From Bradyrhizobium sp. CSA112 (lineage in GTDB: Bacteria; Pseudomonadota; Alphaproteobacteria; Rhizobiales; Xanthobacteraceae), in NCBI RefSeq assembly GCF_029051645.1, contig NZ_JAACFS010000028.1, positions 1-64,000 of the forward strand: DNA of 64,000 nucleotides, given 5' to 3'. Positions 15,952 through 24,170 of the stretch are shown here, in pieces. Within the stretch, counting starts at the first letter, position 1; every line of letters starts with the position of its first letter. The position numbers were made by a program, and so were the translations under genes. The notes beneath the pieces were generated by a model that was given only the letters and a program-made list of their open reading frames with translations, was not told the origin of the DNA and searched no databases.

Positions 15952-17538
15952 TCAGTAGCCGAGCGCGCAACCGTCCTTGCGGGGATCGGAACCGCCGGTC
16001 AGCGTGCCCTTTTCCCAATCGATCCAGATCGCCTGGCCGCCGCCGAGCGGGCCGACCACACTGGCGGTCTTGTGCCCGATCTTCTTCAGGCCCTCGACGA
16101 TCTCGGCCGGTACGCTGTCCTCGAGCTGATAGACGCCCTCGTAATGCAGGCCGCGCGGCATATCGATAGCTTCCTGCACGTCGCAGCCATAGTCGAGGAT
16201 GTTGGTCAGCACGTGGCTCTGTCCTACCGGCTGATACTGGCCGCCCATCACGCCGAACGGCATCACTGCCCGGCCGTTCCTGGTCGCAAGGCTCGGAATG
16301 ATCGTGTGCAGCGGCCGCTTGCCCGGCGCGATGCAATTGGGATGGCCGGGCTGGATCCGGAAGCCGCCGGCGCGGTTCTGCAGCAGGATGCCGGTCTTGT
16401 TGGAGACGATCGCCGAGCCGAAGGAATGCGCGATCGAATTGATGAACGAACAGACGTTGCGGTCCTTGTCGACCACGGTGATGTAGACGGTGGACGGATT
16501 CATCGGCGGCGCAACGTTCGGCAAATCGAGCAGCCGGTCCATCCTGATGTTCTTGATGTGCTCCTCGGCGAATTCCTTGGCGAGGATCCCGGCGACATCG
16601 ACATGAACCTGCTTCGGATCGCCGATGTACTGCTCACGCATCATATAGGCGATGCGGGCGGCTTCCGCCTCGAGATGGAAGCGCTCGATGCTGAGCGGCG
16701 CGAATTTCGTCAGGTCGAAGCGAGAAAGGATGTTCAGCATCACCAGCATGGTGATGCCGGGGCCGTTCGGCGGGCACTGCCAGACGTCGTGGTCCTTGTA
16801 CATGGTGCCGATCGGCGACGTCGTTTCGGTCGAGTGCGCAGCGAAATCTTCCAGCGTGTGCAGGCCGCCGATGCCGCGCAGGGTCTCCACCATGTCGGCG
16901 GCGATCTCGCCGGTATAGAACGCGTCGCGGCCGCCCTTGGCGATGGCGCGTAGCGTCTTGCCCAATTCCGGCTGGTGGATCACGTCGCCGGCCACCGCCG
17001 GCTTGCCGTGCGGCAAAAGATAGCGCTCGGTGTTGGTGCCGGCCTTCAGCTTCTCGAACTGGTTCTTCCAGTCAAAGGCGATGCGCGGCGCGACGACATA
17101 GCCTTCTTCCGCAGCCTTGATCGCGGGCTGCAGCAGGGTGTCGAGCCCCATCTTGCCGTGGTCGCGCAGAATCGTGTCCCAGGCGTCGATCGCGCCGGGA
17201 ATGCTCACCGCATGCGCCGAGGTCAGCGGCACCGAGTGGATCTTGCGCTCCAGGTACCACTCGGCCTTGGCCGCCATCGGCGCGCGGCCGGAGCCGTTAT
17301 AGGCGACGATCTTGCCCTCGCCCCTTGGCTGGATCAGCGCGAAGCAGTCGCCGCCGATGCCGGTCGATTGCGGCTCAATGACGCCGAGCAGCGCGCAGGC
17401 CGCCACCGCGGCGTCCGCCGCCGTGCCGCCCGCCCGCATCACGTCGATCGCGGTCAATGCGGCCGCCGGGTGCGAGGTCGCCACCATGGCGTTCTGGGCA
17501 TGGACCGTGGAGCGGCCGGCGAAATGGAAATTCCTCAT
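15952..17538 (-). CDS. Gamma-glutamyltransferase family protein (cytoplasmic type)
   Basis: A 528-residue Ntn-hydrolase. The large-subunit part carries ATSHPAAA, GGTAADAAVA and TGIGGDCF. The autoprocessing nucleophile is probably Thr350 in STVYITVVD, the site that in E. coli GGT reads TTHYSVVD. The C-terminal part has GVMGGQYQPVGQ and the final GGSDPRKDGCALGY block. No signal peptide is visible, unlike classical periplasmic GGT. Members lacking a signal are often annotated as GGT-like cephalosporin acylases or amidohydrolases, so the substrate is open. Confidence 0.88.
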   Translation of the reverse strand: MRNFHFAGRSTVHAQNAMVATSHPAAALTAIDVMRAGGTAADAAVAACALLGVIEPQSTGIGGDCFALIQPRGEGKIVAYNGSGRAPMAAKAEWYLERKIHSVPLTSAHAVSIPGAIDAWDTILRDHGKMGLDTLLQPAIKAAEEGYVVAPRIAFDWKNQFEKLKAGTNTERYLLPHGKPAVAGDVIHQPELGKTLRAIAKGGRDAFYTGEIAADMVETLRGIGGLHTLEDFAAHSTETTSPIGTMYKDHDVWQCPPNGPGITMLVMLNILSRFDLTKFAPLSIERFHLEAEAARIAYMMREQYIGDPKQVHVDVAGILAKEFAEEHIKNIRMDRLLDLPNVAPPMNPSTVYITVVDKDRNVCSFINSIAHSFGSAIVSNKTGILLQNRAGGFRIQPGHPNCIAPGKRPLHTIIPSLATRNGRAVMPFGVMGGQYQPVGQSHVLTNILDYGCDVQEAIDMPRGLHYEGVYQLEDSVPAEIVEGLKKIGHKTASVVGPLGGGQAIWIDWEKGTLTGGSDPRKDGCALGY

Positions 17539-17756
17539 CGCGAGTGCTTTCTTTCAGCGTTTCTTGCAGGGTTTCTTGCAGGCTTTCTTGGGCAACCCGC
17601 GGGTGATGTCGGGCGGGGTCTACAGACGGTTTCTTTGGCATATTCATCCCCGGCTGGGCAATGGCTGGCATGCCAAGGATGCGTCCGGGGCAGTGCGCGG
17701 AATACGCAGGGCTTTGCGGGGTTTCCCCTGCCCTGCCCGCCTGATAAACGATCGCC

Positions 17757-18509
17757 ATGCCGTTCAAGGTCGCCGCCCTCTACCAATTCGCTGCGCTGCC
17801 GGATTTCCGGGAGCTGCGTGAACCGTTGCGGGCGGTGTGCACCGATCTCGGGCTGAAAGGCAGCGTGCTGCTGGCCCATGAAGGCATCAACGGCACCGTT
17901 GCAGGCAGCCCCGAGGGCATCGATACGTTCGTCGGTGAGTTGCAGCACGGCGCGCTCTTCGATGGCCGGCTCGACGGTCTCGAACTCAAGTTTTCGCGCG
18001 CTTCCGAGATGCCGTTCCAGCGGCTGAAGGTCCGCCTGAAGAAGGAAATCGTTACGCTCGGAGATGCCGCCGTCGATCCGACGCGGCAGGTCGGCACCTA
18101 TGTCGAGCCGTCAGACTGGAACGCGCTGATATCAGCACCCGACACGCTGGTGATCGATACCCGCAACGCCTTCGAGGTGGCGATGGGCACGTTCGAAGGG
18201 GCGATTGATCCCGGTCTCAAGAGTTTTGGGCAGTTCAAGGATTTCGCCGCGCAGATACTCGACCCGGCGAAGCACAGGAAGATCGCGATGTTCTGCACCG
18301 GCGGTATCCGGTGCGAGAAGGCCAGCGCCTATCTGTTGGCCCGTGGATTTGACGAGGTCTATCACCTCAAGGGCGGCATCCTGCGGTATCTGGAAGGCAT
18401 CCCGGAGAAAGAAAGCCGCTGGCGCGGCGAATGTTTCGTATTCGACGAGCGCCTGGCGCTGGGACACGGCCTGCGGGAGCACAAGTTGAACGGCGGCTCC
18501 GATGATTGA
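17757..18509 (+). CDS. trhO: tRNA uridine(34) hydroxylase TrhO (UPF0176, rhodanese-like)
   Basis: A 250-residue cytoplasmic enzyme. The N-terminal acylphosphatase-like domain (about residues 1-95) contains the conserved HEGINGTVAG. The rhodanese domain (about residues 125-220) has the active loop CTGGIRCEK (Cys180, Cys186). TrhO (YceA) hydroxylates U34 of tRNAs in a prephenate-independent, oxygen-dependent way, the first step to 5-methoxy- or carboxymethoxyuridine. Its last 8 bases overlap slyX, so the two are translated together. Confidence 0.92.
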   Translation: MPFKVAALYQFAALPDFRELREPLRAVCTDLGLKGSVLLAHEGINGTVAGSPEGIDTFVGELQHGALFDGRLDGLELKFSRASEMPFQRLKVRLKKEIVTLGDAAVDPTRQVGTYVEPSDWNALISAPDTLVIDTRNAFEVAMGTFEGAIDPGLKSFGQFKDFAAQILDPAKHRKIAMFCTGGIRCEKASAYLLARGFDEVYHLKGGILRYLEGIPEKESRWRGECFVFDERLALGHGLREHKLNGGSDD

Positions 18510-18717
18510 TGTCAACGGCTTAAGCGAACGCATCGACACGCTGGAAATGCGGCTGGCCTATCAGGACGTGACCATCGAGACGCTGAACCAGACGATCACG
18601 GCGCAATGGACCGAGATCGACAGATTGACGCGTCAGGTCGCTGAATTGAAGCAGCGCGTGCGGGAGGCCGAAAGCAACGTGCCGGGCCCAGCGAACGAGC
18701 CGCCGCCGCATTATTGA
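18502..18717 (+). CDS. slyX: SlyX family protein
   Basis: A 71-residue coiled-coil protein. Heptad-like SERIDTLEMRLAYQDVTIETLN and TAQWTEIDRLTRQVAELKQRV segments are followed by a Pro/Asn tail ending PPPHY, which is characteristic of SlyX. The molecular role is unknown. It overlaps the end of trhO by 8 bases. Confidence 0.9.
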   Translation: MIDVNGLSERIDTLEMRLAYQDVTIETLNQTITAQWTEIDRLTRQVAELKQRVREAESNVPGPANEPPPHY

Positions 18718-18725
18718 GGTTTGCG

Positions 18726-18947
18726 TCAGCGGGAGGCGGCGCGGACCTTGCTCCACAGTGTTTCGTTTGCGTGATCGCCGTCAGCTTTCGACGGCGCCGG
18801 CTGTGCGGCGCTTACGGGGTCGGACGCCGGGAACGTGTCAACCAGCCCGGCCTCGAGCTTTTCGTGGATTTCCCGATCGGCGTTCAGCGCCTCACGGGGA
18901 TCTTCAGCGTGTTTATCATGTGCCGCGGGATTGAATTTCTTAGGCAT
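18726..18947 (-). CDS. Small conserved hypothetical protein
   Basis: A 73-residue hydrophilic protein. The ATG at 18947 is preceded by ACGGAGG. The sequence includes EKLEAGLVDTFPASDPVSAAQP, a segment I associate with uncharacterised rhizobial small proteins. There is no signal peptide or TM. It is convergent with slyX, 8 bases apart. An in-frame upstream extension to 19013 lacks a good start site. The function is unknown. Confidence 0.7.
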   Translation of the reverse strand: MPKKFNPAAHDKHAEDPREALNADREIHEKLEAGLVDTFPASDPVSAAQPAPSKADGDHANETLWSKVRAASR

Positions 18948-19072
18948 AGGATGCCTCCGTATCTTGAGGTAACGCCGCGGATTTCGGCCAGTTCCATATC
19001 TCGCCTTGGCCAAGTCGGAACCTGCGTGTATCAGAGGCCCGGAAATCAGCAGCTCGTGCAGGAACTTTTCGA

Positions 19073-20119
19073 TTGCCCCAGAAATCCGCCGTGAAACCTT
19101 TTATCGAAGTGCTGTCCGGCCGCAGGCAGACGGTGCCGCCGGCATGGATGATGCGCCAGGCCGGCCGCTATCTCCCTGAATATCGCCAGCTGCGCGCCAA
19201 GGCGGGGAGTTTTCTCGACCTCTGCTTTACGCCGGAATATGCCGCCGAGGTGACGCTGCAGCCGGTCCGCCGCTTCAATTTCGACGCCGCGATCATCTTT
19301 TCCGACATTCTCGTTATCCCCTACGCGCTCGGTCGTTCCGTGCGCTTCGAGGCCGGCGAAGGTCCGCGGCTCGACCCGCTGGACACGCCGGAGCAGGTGA
19401 CGACGCTGGCACGTGCGGCCGATTTCGCCAAGCTCGAACCGGTCTACGAAGCGCTGCGCCGCGTGCGCCGCGAACTCGCACCCGACATCGCGCTGATCGG
19501 CTTCTGTGGCGCGCCATGGACGGTCGCGACCTACATGGTTGCGGGACAGGGCACACCGGATCAGGCGCCGGCGCGGATGATGGCCTATCGCCATCCCGAA
19601 GCCTTTGCCAAAATCATCGATGTGCTGGTGGAGAATTCGATTCAGTATCTGCTCGGCCAGCTCAAGGCTGGCGCGGACGCGTTGCAGATCTTCGATACCT
19701 GGGCCGGCGTGCTGCCGCCGCGCGAATTCCAGCGCTGGTCGATCGAGCCCGCGCAACGCATCGTCGCCGGCGTGCGCGCGAAAGTGCCTGATGCGAAGAT
19801 CATCGGCTTTCCGCGCGGCGCGGGCGCGCTGCTGCCGGCCTATGTGGAAGCAACAAACGTCAACGCCGTCAGCATCGACTGGGCGGCCGAGCCGTCATTG
19901 ATCCGCGAGCGCGTGCAGAACCAAGTCGCGGTGCAGGGTAACCTCGATCCGCTGGCGCTGATCGCGGGCGGCGCCGCGCTCGACCGCGCCGTCGACGACG
20001 TGCTGGCGAACTACGCGCAAGGACGGTTGATCTTCAACCTCGGCCACGGCATCCAGCCGGAAACTCCGATCGCCCATGTCGAGCAGATGCTGAAGCGGGT
20101 GCGGGCGTATAGAGGTTGA
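19073..20119 (+). CDS. hemE: Uroporphyrinogen decarboxylase
   Basis: A 348-residue cytoplasmic enzyme of haem biosynthesis that decarboxylates uroporphyrinogen III to coproporphyrinogen III. The N-terminal signature PPAWMMRQAGRYLPEYR supplies the Arg residues that hold the substrate carboxylates. The second signature is GFCGAPWTVATYM, and the catalytic Asp is in FSDILVIPYALG. The start is ambiguous: the TTG at 19073 gives the usual length, and a GTG at 19091 would also work. It is a single gene here, bounded downstream by an inverted-repeat element. Confidence 0.95.
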   Translation: MPQKSAVKPFIEVLSGRRQTVPPAWMMRQAGRYLPEYRQLRAKAGSFLDLCFTPEYAAEVTLQPVRRFNFDAAIIFSDILVIPYALGRSVRFEAGEGPRLDPLDTPEQVTTLARAADFAKLEPVYEALRRVRRELAPDIALIGFCGAPWTVATYMVAGQGTPDQAPARMMAYRHPEAFAKIIDVLVENSIQYLLGQLKAGADALQIFDTWAGVLPPREFQRWSIEPAQRIVAGVRAKVPDAKIIGFPRGAGALLPAYVEATNVNAVSIDWAAEPSLIRERVQNQVAVQGNLDPLALIAGGAALDRAVDDVLANYAQGRLIFNLGHGIQPETPIAHVEQMLKRVRAYRG

Positions 20120-20128
20120 GGTCTGCTT

Positions 20129-20257
20129 CCTCGGCCCGCTCTTTGCGGGGACGGGGTTGGGGTGAGGGGCTGTCTCCACCAGGTGGTGCGAGTTGATAGA
20201 CCTGCACCCCCTCACCCGGCGCTTCGCGCCGACCTCTCCCCGCAAGCGGGGTGAGGT
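20129..20257. repeat. Inverted-repeat element between hemE and the GMC gene
   Basis: The left half contains GCGGGGACGGGGTTGGGGTG AGGGG and the right half CCCCCTCACCC...ACCTCTCCCCGCAAGCGGGG. The two halves are imperfect reverse complements, with a central spacer around 20173-20203. It lies between convergent genes, so the RNA could also act as a terminator for either. Similar CCCCTCACCC...CTCTCCCCGC sequences are dispersed repeats in several proteobacteria (recalled, not searched). Confidence 0.65.
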
Positions 20258-20264
20258 TAAGAAC

Positions 20265-21878
20265 CTACCTTGCGTCCTCCAAAATCATATCCGACGCCTT
20301 CTCCGCAATCATGATGGTCGGCGCGTTGGTATTGCCGGACATCAGGTCCGGCATGATCGAGGCATCGACCACGCGCAGACCTTCGATGCCGCGGACGCGG
20401 AGCCGCTGGTCGACGACGGCGAGCGCATCGCTGCCCATGCGGCAGGTCGAGGTCGGGTGATAGACCGTGCTGCCGGTGCGGCGGCAGAAGTCCAGCAATT
20501 CGTCGTCGCTCTGCACTTTCGGCCCGGGATCGACCTCGGCGACCGCGTAAGCCTTCAGTGCAGGGGCTGCGAGGATGTTGCGCAGGATGCGGATGCCGTC
20601 GATGAAGGCGCGGCGATCGGTTTCGGTCGCCAGATAGTTGATGCGGATTTCCGGCGGTTGGGAAGGATCGGCGCTCCTGATGCGCAGCGAGCCGCGGCTT
20701 TCGGGACGCAACTGGCAGACCGACGCCGTGAAGCCGGAAAGCGCGTGCAGCTTCTCACCCATCTTGTCGGTCGAGAACGGCAGGAAGTGAATCTGGATAT
20801 CGGGCGACGCCAGCCGCGGGCTGGTCTTGAAGAAGGCGCCCGAGGTGCCGGCCGCGATCGTCAGCGGCCCCTTGCGCAACGCTGCGTACTGGATGCCCGC
20901 CATCACCCGGCGTACCGGATTGTTGATGACGTCGTTGAGCGTCACCTTTTGCGCGCAGCGCGTGATCAAGCGTACCTGCATGTGGTCCTGCAGATCATTG
21001 CCGACGCCGGGTGCGTCGAGCACGATCTCGATACCATGCTGCTTCAGAAGGTCCGCAGGTCCTACGCCGGAGAGCTGCAGCAATTGCGGCGAATTATACG
21101 CGCCGCTGGAGACGAGGATTTCCTTACGCGCCCGCGCGGCGCGCACGCGCCCTTCCTGCTTGTATTCGACTGCCTTCGCACGGCGGCCTTCGAACAGGAT
21201 GCGCTGCGCCAGCGCGGAAGTCTCGATATGCAGGTTACTGCGGTTTTTCGCCGGGCGCAGATAGGAGAACGCCGTGCTGGCGCGGCGGCCGCGACTTGTC
21301 GTGGTCTGGAAAAATCCCGCGCCCTCCTGGGTCGCGCCGTTGAAATCGGGATTGGTCGGAATCCCGGTCTCGGCGGCAGCGACCACAAAGGCTTCCGACA
21401 ATGGATCGTGATGGCGCCAGTCCGACACCGGCAGCGGACCGCCGGTGCCGTGATATTTGCCGGCGCCGCGCTGCTGGTTCTCGGCCTTCTTGAAATAGGG
21501 CAGCACGTCATCATAGCCCCAGCCGGCATTGCCGCGCTGGCGCCAGCGATCGTAGTCCTCGTGCTGCCCGCGCACATAGAGCAACCCGTTGATCGAGCTG
21601 GAGCCGCCGAGCACCTTGCCGCGCGGCTGGAACACCTGCCGGCCGTTCAATCCCGGTTCCGGCTCGGTCTGGTACATCCAGTTGACGGACTTTTCCTTGA
21701 ACAGTTTTCCGTAGCCGAGCGGCACGTGGATCCAGAGATTGGTATCCTTCGGTCCGGCCTCCAATAGCAAGACGGAATGTTTGCCGTCGGCGCTCAGGCG
21801 ATTGGCGAGCACGCATCCGGCAGAGCCGGCGCCGACGATGACGTAATCGAATTCGGAAGCTTCATTCTTTTTGTTCAT
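20265..21878 (-). CDS. GMC-family FAD-dependent oxidoreductase (choline-dehydrogenase-like)
   Basis: A 537-residue flavoenzyme. The Rossmann FAD motif VIVGAGSAGCVLANRL lies at the N terminus, GMC signature 1 in GKVLGGSSSINGLLYVRG, and the C-terminal block HPTSTCRMG with DASIMPDLMSGNTNAP contains the active-site His/Asn region. The ATG at 21878 follows a GGGGGA. It oxidises an alcohol, with choline, other alkanols or polyethylene-glycol-like substrates all possible. The enoyl-CoA hydratase/MarR pair lies upstream on the same strand but 87 bases away. The exact substrate cannot be assigned. Confidence 0.9.
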   Translation of the reverse strand: MNKKNEASEFDYVIVGAGSAGCVLANRLSADGKHSVLLLEAGPKDTNLWIHVPLGYGKLFKEKSVNWMYQTEPEPGLNGRQVFQPRGKVLGGSSSINGLLYVRGQHEDYDRWRQRGNAGWGYDDVLPYFKKAENQQRGAGKYHGTGGPLPVSDWRHHDPLSEAFVVAAAETGIPTNPDFNGATQEGAGFFQTTTSRGRRASTAFSYLRPAKNRSNLHIETSALAQRILFEGRRAKAVEYKQEGRVRAARARKEILVSSGAYNSPQLLQLSGVGPADLLKQHGIEIVLDAPGVGNDLQDHMQVRLITRCAQKVTLNDVINNPVRRVMAGIQYAALRKGPLTIAAGTSGAFFKTSPRLASPDIQIHFLPFSTDKMGEKLHALSGFTASVCQLRPESRGSLRIRSADPSQPPEIRINYLATETDRRAFIDGIRILRNILAAPALKAYAVAEVDPGPKVQSDDELLDFCRRTGSTVYHPTSTCRMGSDALAVVDQRLRVRGIEGLRVVDASIMPDLMSGNTNAPTIMIAEKASDMILEDAR

Positions 21879-21965
21879 TTGTTTCCCCCGCAGGCAACCC
21901 GAAAGAGGTAGCGGGGCCGCCACGGGCGGTCAATTGCCTCCTGGTCGCGAGCGGGGAGAAAGCTA

Positions 21966-22748
21966 TTACGCCGGCTGTTTGGCGAGCTTCAAGAAATCCG
22001 GCGGCCGGCGTTCGGCGAACGCAACGAAAGCCTCGCGCGCCTCGGCGGTAGTCAGGCGTTCCGCGAAGCGCTCGCTTTCCGCCTTGATCTGGGCGAGGAG
22101 CAGCTCCGGATTGCGCATCAGCCGCTTCGTCGTGCTGACGGCGCCCGCCGGTTGTTTCGCCAGCCGCGAGGCGAGCGTCTTCGCCTCGGCATCGAGCTTA
22201 TCGAGCGGCACCAAGCGATTGGCGAGCCCCCACGCGAGCGCCGATTTGGCATCCACGGCATCGCCGAGCGCGAACATCTCATAGGCGCGTGCGTAACCGA
22301 TGCGAAGCGGCATCAACAGGCTGGAAGCGGCTTCCGGCACCAGCGCGAGATTAACGAACGGCGTCGACAGCAGCGCATTCTCGGCCAGCACGACCAGATC
22401 GCAATGCAGCAGCATCGTGGTGCCGATGCCGACGGCACGTCCCTGCACGGCGGCGACCAGCGGGCGGCTCGATTTTGCAAGCGCCTGCAGGAAACGGCCG
22501 ACATGCCGCTCACCCTGAAACGCACCTGTCGCCATCGCGGCGAATTCGCCGACGTCGTTACCGGCGGTGAACATATCGCCCTCGCCCCGGATCAGCAGGA
22601 CGCGAACGGTGGGATCGGTCTCGGCCGCCTCCATGGCGTCGGCCAGCGCGCCGTACATCGCATTCGTCAGCGCGTTCTTCTTGTCGGGCCGCGCCATCGT
22701 CAGGCTGAGAATCCCGTCACTCTTCTCGATCTTGATATGCTCGGTCAT
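21966..22748 (-). CDS. Enoyl-CoA hydratase/isomerase family protein
   Basis: A 260-residue crotonase-fold protein: ARPDKKNALTNAMY, FTAGNDVGEF (oxyanion-hole loop) and AAVQGRAVGIGTTMLLHCDLV. At the hydratase Glu positions it has NLALVPEAASS, that is the single-Glu pattern seen in isomerases and PaaG-type members, so isomerase activity is as likely as hydration. It begins with the ATGA overlap of the marR stop, so the two genes are coupled. The MarR partner suggests induction by an acyl-CoA or aromatic acid. Confidence 0.88.
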   Translation of the reverse strand: MTEHIKIEKSDGILSLTMARPDKKNALTNAMYGALADAMEAAETDPTVRVLLIRGEGDMFTAGNDVGEFAAMATGAFQGERHVGRFLQALAKSSRPLVAAVQGRAVGIGTTMLLHCDLVVLAENALLSTPFVNLALVPEAASSLLMPLRIGYARAYEMFALGDAVDAKSALAWGLANRLVPLDKLDAEAKTLASRLAKQPAGAVSTTKRLMRNPELLLAQIKAESERFAERLTTAEAREAFVAFAERRPPDFLKLAKQPA

Positions 22749-23206
22749 TCGTCTTCTCCTTTGGGAAATTTACTCTGCAGGCTGGTGAGCCAGCGCGCGA
22801 CGACATCGATCTCGGCTTCGCTGAATCCTGCGGTGAGGCGCGCATTGACCTCGGCGAGCCCTGCCTTCGACTGCGCCAGCGCGGCGCGCCCAGCTGGTGT
22901 CAGCCAAAGCCGCCACGCCCGCCCGTCGTCCGGATCGGCGCGCCGCTTGATCAGGTTCGCCGCCGTCATCCGGTCGACCAATCCACTGATACCGGGCGGC
23001 CCAAGATCGAGCGCCGCGCCCGCCTCGCCCATCAGCACGCCGTCGCGCTGGCCCAGAACGAACAGCAACCCCGACTGCGCGGCCGTGACGCCGCTCTGCT
23101 GGGTTTGCGCCGCGATCCAGCGCTGCAGCCGACGATGCGCGACATTGAGCAGGAAAACCAGGCGATGCTCGCGGCGGGCGCTCATCCAAAAATCGGGGTC
23201 GGACAT
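22745..23206 (-). CDS. MarR-family transcriptional regulator
   Basis: A 153-residue winged-helix protein. The core (about residues 35-110) shows LFVLGQRDGVLMGEAGAALDLGPPGISGLVDRMTAANLIKRR with the basic wing DPDDGRAWRLWLT. It is the first gene of a two-gene unit with the enoyl-CoA hydratase. A perfect 12-base palindrome lies 4 bases upstream of its start codon, which predicts autorepression. Effectors are unknown; MarR proteins paired with crotonases often sense acyl-CoA thioesters. Confidence 0.9.
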   Translation of the reverse strand: MSDPDFWMSARREHRLVFLLNVAHRRLQRWIAAQTQQSGVTAAQSGLLFVLGQRDGVLMGEAGAALDLGPPGISGLVDRMTAANLIKRRADPDDGRAWRLWLTPAGRAALAQSKAGLAEVNARLTAGFSEAEIDVVARWLTSLQSKFPKGEDE

Positions 23207-23210
23207 TTAT

Positions 23211-23222
23211 TTCGCATGCGAA
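23211..23222. promoter_or_regulatory. Putative MarR operator
   Basis: The perfect 12-base palindrome TTCGCATGCGAA lies 4 bases upstream of the marR start codon. This is the size and position of an autoregulatory MarR operator. No direct evidence for binding. Confidence 0.55.
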
Positions 23223-23308
23223 CTATCTACATTGGCATTGGATGATTGTCACCTTGATTTCTGAACCCGGTCTTTGGAGAAATGGCGATCGGCGCCTCGC
23301 TCGGATTT

Positions 23309-23353
23309 GAAAATCGCAGTAAAGCCAATGCGCTAGAAAGAAAATCGATTTTC
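23309..23353. promoter_or_regulatory. Putative GntR operators
   Basis: The perfect 14-base palindrome GAAAATCGATTTTC (23340-23353) and an upstream half-site GAAAATCG (23309-23316) lie 40-84 bases before the gntR start codon. The spacing between the half-sites is about three DNA turns. Autoregulation by the adjacent GntR protein, and possibly control of the ABC cluster, is inferred. Confidence 0.5.
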
Positions 23354-23392
23354 GATTGACGCCTTCAGGTTCACTCGCCAATCTGCGCCGCC

Positions 23393-24121
23393 ATGAGCAG
23401 TATCGGGTTGAGTTTTGGTGAGAACCCTGCCGGCGAACGGCCCCGAAGCCTGACGTCCGCCGTTCAGGAGCGGCTACGCGCGGATATTCTCTCGACCCGG
23501 CTATTGCCCGGCCAAAAGCTGCATATCGCCGGGCTCGCCAAGCAGTTTTCGGTCAGTCTCGCCGCGGTGCGCGAAGCGCTGTCGCGGCTGGTCGCCGATG
23601 GGCTGGTACAGGCTTCCGACCAGCGCGGCTTTCGCGTCAGCCCGGTATCATCAGCCGATCTCAGAGACGTGACGCAAACCCGCGTCGATATCGAAGGGCT
23701 GGCGCTGCGGCGTTCGATCGAACGCGGCGATGCGGCCTGGCTTGCCTCGGTGGAGAAATCTTTTACGGCGCTCTGTGCCGTTCCCCATACCTATCCTGAC
23801 GATCCAACGCATCACTATGAGGAATGGGTGGTGCGGCACCACGTCTTTCACCGCACGCTGGTGAATGCCTGCGGCTCTCAATGGCTGCTCGGCTTCCGCG
23901 ATGTGCTGCACGAGCAGAGCGAGCGCTACCGGAGGCTCTCGATCCGGCGCAACACCGAAAACTCCCGCGATGTCGAAGCCGAACACGCCGCCATTGTGCA
24001 TGCCGTGCTCAGGCGCGATGCCGATGCCGCAGTCGCGGCGCTTTCGAAGCATTTCATGACGACCATGCATCTCGTCGAACTCGCCACAGCGAAAGCTTCC
24101 GGGGGTGGCGACGTCGGCTGA
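23393..24121 (+). CDS. GntR-family regulator (FadR subfamily, FCD domain)
   Basis: A 242-residue regulator. The N-terminal winged helix (about residues 20-85) reads LTSAVQERLRADILSTRLLPGQKL and FSVSLAAVREALSRLVADGLV, then an FCD-type all-helical effector domain carries the Asp/His metal-binding positions (Arg/Asp in TRVDIEGLALRRSI; HHVFHRTLVNACGS; EHAAIVHAVLRRD). It probably controls the downstream ABC/catabolic genes, whose first gene begins 49 bases after its stop, and itself through the palindromes upstream. The effector is likely a small carboxylate, as usual for FCD domains (inference). Confidence 0.9.
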   Translation: MSSIGLSFGENPAGERPRSLTSAVQERLRADILSTRLLPGQKLHIAGLAKQFSVSLAAVREALSRLVADGLVQASDQRGFRVSPVSSADLRDVTQTRVDIEGLALRRSIERGDAAWLASVEKSFTALCAVPHTYPDDPTHHYEEWVVRHHVFHRTLVNACGSQWLLGFRDVLHEQSERYRRLSIRRNTENSRDVEAEHAAIVHAVLRRDADAAVAALSKHFMTTMHLVELATAKASGGGDVG

Positions 24122-24170
24122 TCGTTCGCTCGAAGACCAAATCAAGAAAAAAGCAAAGGGAAACGTCACA

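Noticed and set aside
20193..21767. Plus-strand frame of 524 codons opposite the GMC oxidoreductase
   Set aside because: Antisense shadow; the minus-strand frame has complete GMC signatures and a ribosome site.
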